From a gamma proteobacterium symbiont of Ctena orbiculata (GTDB taxonomy: Bacteria; Pseudomonadota; Gammaproteobacteria; Chromatiales; Chromatiaceae), in NCBI GenBank assembly GCA_003094555.1, contig NATW01000087.1, positions 1 through 34,074 on the forward strand: a stretch of DNA of 34,074 nt, read 5' to 3'. Positions 31,410 to 34,074 of this stretch are shown here, piece after piece (within the stretch, counting starts at the first letter, position 1; every line of letters begins with the position of its first letter). The notes below the pieces were generated by a model, which saw only the letters and a program-made list of their open reading frames with translations, ran no database searches and was not told where the DNA came from. The position numbers and the translations under genes were made by a program.

Positions 31410-32030
31410 ATGCCTCATCTCTACTATATCCACGATCCAATGTGCAGTTGGTGCTGGGGATTTCGCCCGGTACTCCAGGCACTTATGGCAGGGCTACCAA
31501 ATACCATCTCAAGCAGTTACCTGTTGGGAGGACTGGCCGCGGATACCTCTCAACCGATGCCTGACGAAATGCAGACCCGCTTACAGGCCACATGGCGGGA
31601 GATAGAGAAGAGAATACCAACTGCTCGATTTAATTTCGATTTCTGGACACGAAACACTCCCAGAAGAGCCACCTACCCCGCCTGTCGCGCGGTCATCGCT
31701 GCCAGAACAATGGATCCTGAAACAGAACAGCCCATGATACTCGCGATTCAGCAGGCCTACTACCTGCAGGCAAGAAACCCCTCGGATGACACCACTCTCA
31801 TCGCGCTGGCAACCAAGATTGGCCTGGACAAACAGCAGTTTACCCAACTGCTAAAGCACCATTCCACACAGCGGATACTCGAGGTCGAAATAGGACAAGT
31901 ACAGCGGATGGGGGTGCGCAGCTTCCCTACACTGGTACTTCAACATGAGAAAAGTCATTGGCCGGTCGCCATTGATTATTTGAATGTGGAACCGATGCTG
32001 AAACTCATCCAGGATATCCTGGTTGACTGA
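31410..32030 (+). CDS. DsbA-family thioredoxin-fold protein (COG3531-like)
   Basis: 206 residues from ATG 31410; the frame is open from 31269, but the fold begins with MPHLYYIHDPMCSWCWGF, so the upstream part is not expected to be protein. The active site is CSWC, typical of DsbA-family cytoplasmic oxidoreductases and isomerases (FrnE/COG3531). The inserted helical domain (ATYPACRAVIAAR, AIQQAYYLQARNPSD) and the cis-proline strand GVRSFPTLVL are present. No signal peptide is seen, so it is probably cytoplasmic. The substrate is unknown. Confidence 0.82.
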   Translation: MPHLYYIHDPMCSWCWGFRPVLQALMAGLPNTISSSYLLGGLAADTSQPMPDEMQTRLQATWREIEKRIPTARFNFDFWTRNTPRRATYPACRAVIAARTMDPETEQPMILAIQQAYYLQARNPSDDTTLIALATKIGLDKQQFTQLLKHHSTQRILEVEIGQVQRMGVRSFPTLVLQHEKSHWPVAIDYLNVEPMLKLIQDILVD

Positions 32031-32083
32031 TTTTGTCCTGCCGGGATTGACTTGAAGATAGTCTCGGGTAACACTCCGCCACC

Positions 32084-32674
32084 ATGTTGAGCAAAGAGAA
32101 ACTGAACAGACTGCGTGAAGATATCATCTTTACGGACGAACTGGCGGGTGAGCGTCTGCAATTTCACTCCACCTGGGGTATCTTCTCCCCACGCGAAATC
32201 GATGAGGGAACCAGGCTACTGGTGGAATATATGCAGATTGCCCCCACGGACGACTGTCTCGACCTGGGCTGCGGTTATGGTCCCATTGGTCTCTACATGG
32301 CACGTAAGGCACCGAAAGGAGAGACGTTGATGGTCGACAAGGATTTTATGGCCATCAAATACAGTAATGCCAATGCCGAGCACAATCAATTGACGAATGC
32401 CAAAGCCATCCTCAGCAACGGTTTTGAGCATATCGATCCGGCCTTACAGTTCAACATTGTAGCGTCCAACATTCCAGCAAAGGTGGGCAAGGAAATGCTA
32501 TGCCTTATCCTGCATGATGCCATGCACCGTCTTAAAGCTGGTGGAAAGCTCTATATCGTGACCATCAATGGATTAAGGCAATATATGAAACGCAATCTTA
32601 ATGAGGTTTTTGGCAATTACAAAAAGCTCAAACAGGGTAAAACCTATACCGTTGCATTGGCCATAAAACAGTGA
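32084..32674 (+). CDS. RsmC-like class I SAM-dependent methyltransferase
   Basis: 196 residues. The core matches the MTS (RsmC C-terminal) domain: FHSTWGIFSPREIDEGTRLL, the SAM-binding loop DLGCGYGPIGLYMAR, the acidic residue in LMVDKD, and NAKAILSNGF. Motif IV reads SNIPAKVG where RsmC has NPPFH, so the catalytic loop differs and the target may not be 16S rRNA guanine. It lacks the N-terminal half of RsmC (E. coli RsmC is about 340 residues). Similar stand-alone versions are annotated as small-subunit rRNA or general methyltransferases. It follows the DsbA-family gene after about 50 bases. Confidence 0.8.
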   Translation: MLSKEKLNRLREDIIFTDELAGERLQFHSTWGIFSPREIDEGTRLLVEYMQIAPTDDCLDLGCGYGPIGLYMARKAPKGETLMVDKDFMAIKYSNANAEHNQLTNAKAILSNGFEHIDPALQFNIVASNIPAKVGKEMLCLILHDAMHRLKAGGKLYIVTINGLRQYMKRNLNEVFGNYKKLKQGKTYTVALAIKQ

Positions 32675-32721
32675 TTATTTCCGGTTTTTACCCGCCAAAC
32701 GTGGTTAATGTCGCCCTACAC

Positions 32722-33501
32722 CTAGCCTGTATTACTTGCCTCGGAGATCCGCCTTAATACATAGGAAACCGCCACCAAACCGAAACTCGCGGTTACCGTC
32801 ATCACTGAGCCGTATCCTCCGCAGTTCAATGAACTCTCAATGCCAGACGGTCGTTCCAGACAAACATCACCCTGGGCATCGGGATAGCACTGCTGCTCAG
32901 ACGAGAAGACACAGGGAATATTGAATCTGCGTTTGGTGTTACTCGGGAAGCCATACTCCTTGCGCAGCAGTTTGCGACATTTCGCAAGCAGTGGATCCTG
33001 CTCACTACGGCTTAGGTCCGCCAAGCGGATTCTGGTTGGATCAGTCTGGCCACCAGCACCGCCGACTGTAATGACCGGGATCTTATTGCTTCGGCAGAAC
33101 GCGATCAAAGCTGTTTTTACTCTGAAATTATCGACACAATCGATCACATAATCGAATTCACCGTCAAGCAGCATTCCGAATGTGGTTTGGTCAATAAAGA
33201 GCTCTACAGGATTGACCTGGCAGTGTGGATTAATGGTCAATACCCGTTCAGCCAGAGCTGCCACCTTGGCTTTGCCAAAGTTACCTTCAACAGCATGTAG
33301 CTGACGATTTACATTCGACTCCGCAATATGATCTAGATCATACAGAGTAAGCATACCGATACCACTGCGCGCAAGGGCCTCAACAGCCCAAGACCCCACG
33401 CCACCTACACCTATCACGGCAACATGAGAATCAGAAAGCCGTTGCAATGCCTGTTGCCCATAGAGGCGTGCTATACCCCCAAATCGTCTCTCATTGTTCA
33501 A
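32722..33501 (-). CDS. tcdA: tRNA threonylcarbamoyladenosine dehydratase TcdA (CsdL)
   Basis: 259 residues from a TTG at 33501, preceded by GAAGG seven bases away; another TTG at 33537 follows directly after an in-frame stop and has no good ribosome site. RFGGIARLYGQQALQRL is the TcdA start. The E1-like Rossmann fold shows VIGVGGVGSWAVEALARSGI, LYDLDHIAESNVNRQ and DCVDNFRVKTAL; CGGYGSVMTVTASFGLVA closes the domain. TcdA uses ATP to cyclise t6A37 to ct6A in tRNAs that read ANN codons. All nucleotide-binding motifs are intact. Confidence 0.92.
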   Translation of the reverse strand: MNNERRFGGIARLYGQQALQRLSDSHVAVIGVGGVGSWAVEALARSGIGMLTLYDLDHIAESNVNRQLHAVEGNFGKAKVAALAERVLTINPHCQVNPVELFIDQTTFGMLLDGEFDYVIDCVDNFRVKTALIAFCRSNKIPVITVGGAGGQTDPTRIRLADLSRSEQDPLLAKCRKLLRKEYGFPSNTKRRFNIPCVFSSEQQCYPDAQGDVCLERPSGIESSLNCGGYGSVMTVTASFGLVAVSYVLRRISEASNTG

Positions 33502-33533
33502 GTTGGAACCTTCGGTGACATGACAAGTGAGGA

Positions 33534-34074
33534 TCAATTAAATGAAGATGCCTCTGCTTCAATTTCATCCAGGTTCTCAATTAGACTTATCATTCGCTTG
33601 CTCATTGCCATTAGATCACTAACACCCTGCTGAGTTTTTTCTATATTACCACTATTTTTAATACTGACTAATTTGTAACCCAGCGCATGGATCTCTTCAT
33701 GTAGTCTATTGATATCTTTATATTCAGGTATATTTCCATATTGAACAAATCCTATCCCATTGAACCAGTAACTGAAGGTACAGTGTTTACTGTCCAGTTT
33801 GCTATGATCCAATGAGTTTTCCTGAGAAATAAATCCTAATATATTATCCATCCATTTCCGGTGGCTTGATATCGCCACATCGACACCAACCTGATCGCAT
33901 TTCAAGAGTCTGTTCTTTAGGCCGCGCCAAAGCTGATCCTCTTTCCACTGTTTTAACCAGGATGGAATATTCTCCGCCGGCATCGGTTTAGCAATACCAT
34001 AACCCTGACCGAATCGACAACCTAAGGTAAGCAGTGCGGAGGCATGCTCGATTGACTCAACACCTTCCGCTATC
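33534..34074 (-). CDS. EAL-domain phosphodiesterase with C-terminal CZB-like domain, 5' end outside window
   Basis: The frame is open to the window edge, so only the last 179 residues or so are present. The visible start, AEGVESIEHASALLTLGCRF and GQGYGIAKPMPAE, is the end of an EAL domain (motifs after the catalytic loop). The following 130 residues resemble a CZB zinc domain: AISSHRKWMDNI, SKHCTFSYWF and INRLHEEIHALG give the His-Cys-His-His order, as in the chemoreceptor at 28685-31069. CZB on a diguanylate cyclase is known from DgcZ; CZB on an EAL enzyme would let zinc or oxidant control c-di-GMP breakdown. It is AT-richer than its neighbours. Confidence 0.8.
   Translation of the reverse strand, partial: IAEGVESIEHASALLTLGCRFGQGYGIAKPMPAENIPSWLKQWKEDQLWRGLKNRLLKCDQVGVDVAISSHRKWMDNILGFISQENSLDHSKLDSKHCTFSYWFNGIGFVQYGNIPEYKDINRLHEEIHALGYKLVSIKNSGNIEKTQQGVSDLMAMSKRMISLIENLDEIEAEASSFN

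Overview
The window is about 34 kb of a gammaproteobacterial chromosome. Gene content (complex I-like subunits, two large multiheme cytochromes c, Y-family polymerase SOS cassette, many c-di-GMP and chemotaxis proteins) fits a free-living or symbiotic Chromatiales-type sulfur oxidiser. No gene here proves the genus; that placement is inference.

Layout. (1) 1-4707, plus strand: the end of a NuoC-like gene, a NuoD-like gene, a small four-helix-bundle (S23-type) gene that looks inserted, a NuoI/GltD fusion flavoprotein and a ferritin-like protein. (2) 4884-11597, plus strand: a TolC-type outer membrane protein, then three paralogous PhnD-like periplasmic binding proteins arranged around a membrane GGDEF-EAL protein, a likely c-di-GMP sensory system. 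(3) 11653-17577, minus strand: a nine-heme PKD-containing cytochrome and an OmpR/PmrA-class two-component system. (4) 18439-22224: a LexA-type repressor with two GTTC-N7-GTTC operators, a Y-family DNA polymerase, a short SRAP-like protein, then a HigBA-type toxin-antitoxin pair flanked by a 137-bp duplication of the SRAP 3' end. (5) 22263-28306, minus strand: a TlpA-like thioredoxin, a second nine-heme cytochrome and a parvulin-type PPIase. (6) 28685-34074: a chemoreceptor with a C-terminal CZB zinc domain, a small membrane protein, a DsbA-family protein, an RsmC-like methyltransferase, TcdA, and the C-terminus of an EAL protein that also ends in a CZB-like domain.

The most interesting signals are not in the genes. 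Three promoters (upstream of both cytochromes and just past the histidine kinase) share one architecture on the minus strand: YTTAAG-N5-CTTAAT, 7 nt, TGCTA(A/C)TTT, 6 nt, then a -10-like element. This is the PmrA-box form expected for the response regulator class encoded here, so the local two-component system is a good candidate regulator of both cytochromes. The third box has the best -10 and runs into a strong terminator about 165 nt later, so it is either a small RNA or the remnant of a deleted gene. Second, five copies of an intergenic repeat with AACTCAAAACT-type arms sit directly after stop codons between co-directional genes; one copy brackets the S23-type gene, suggesting a small mobile element with a helper gene.
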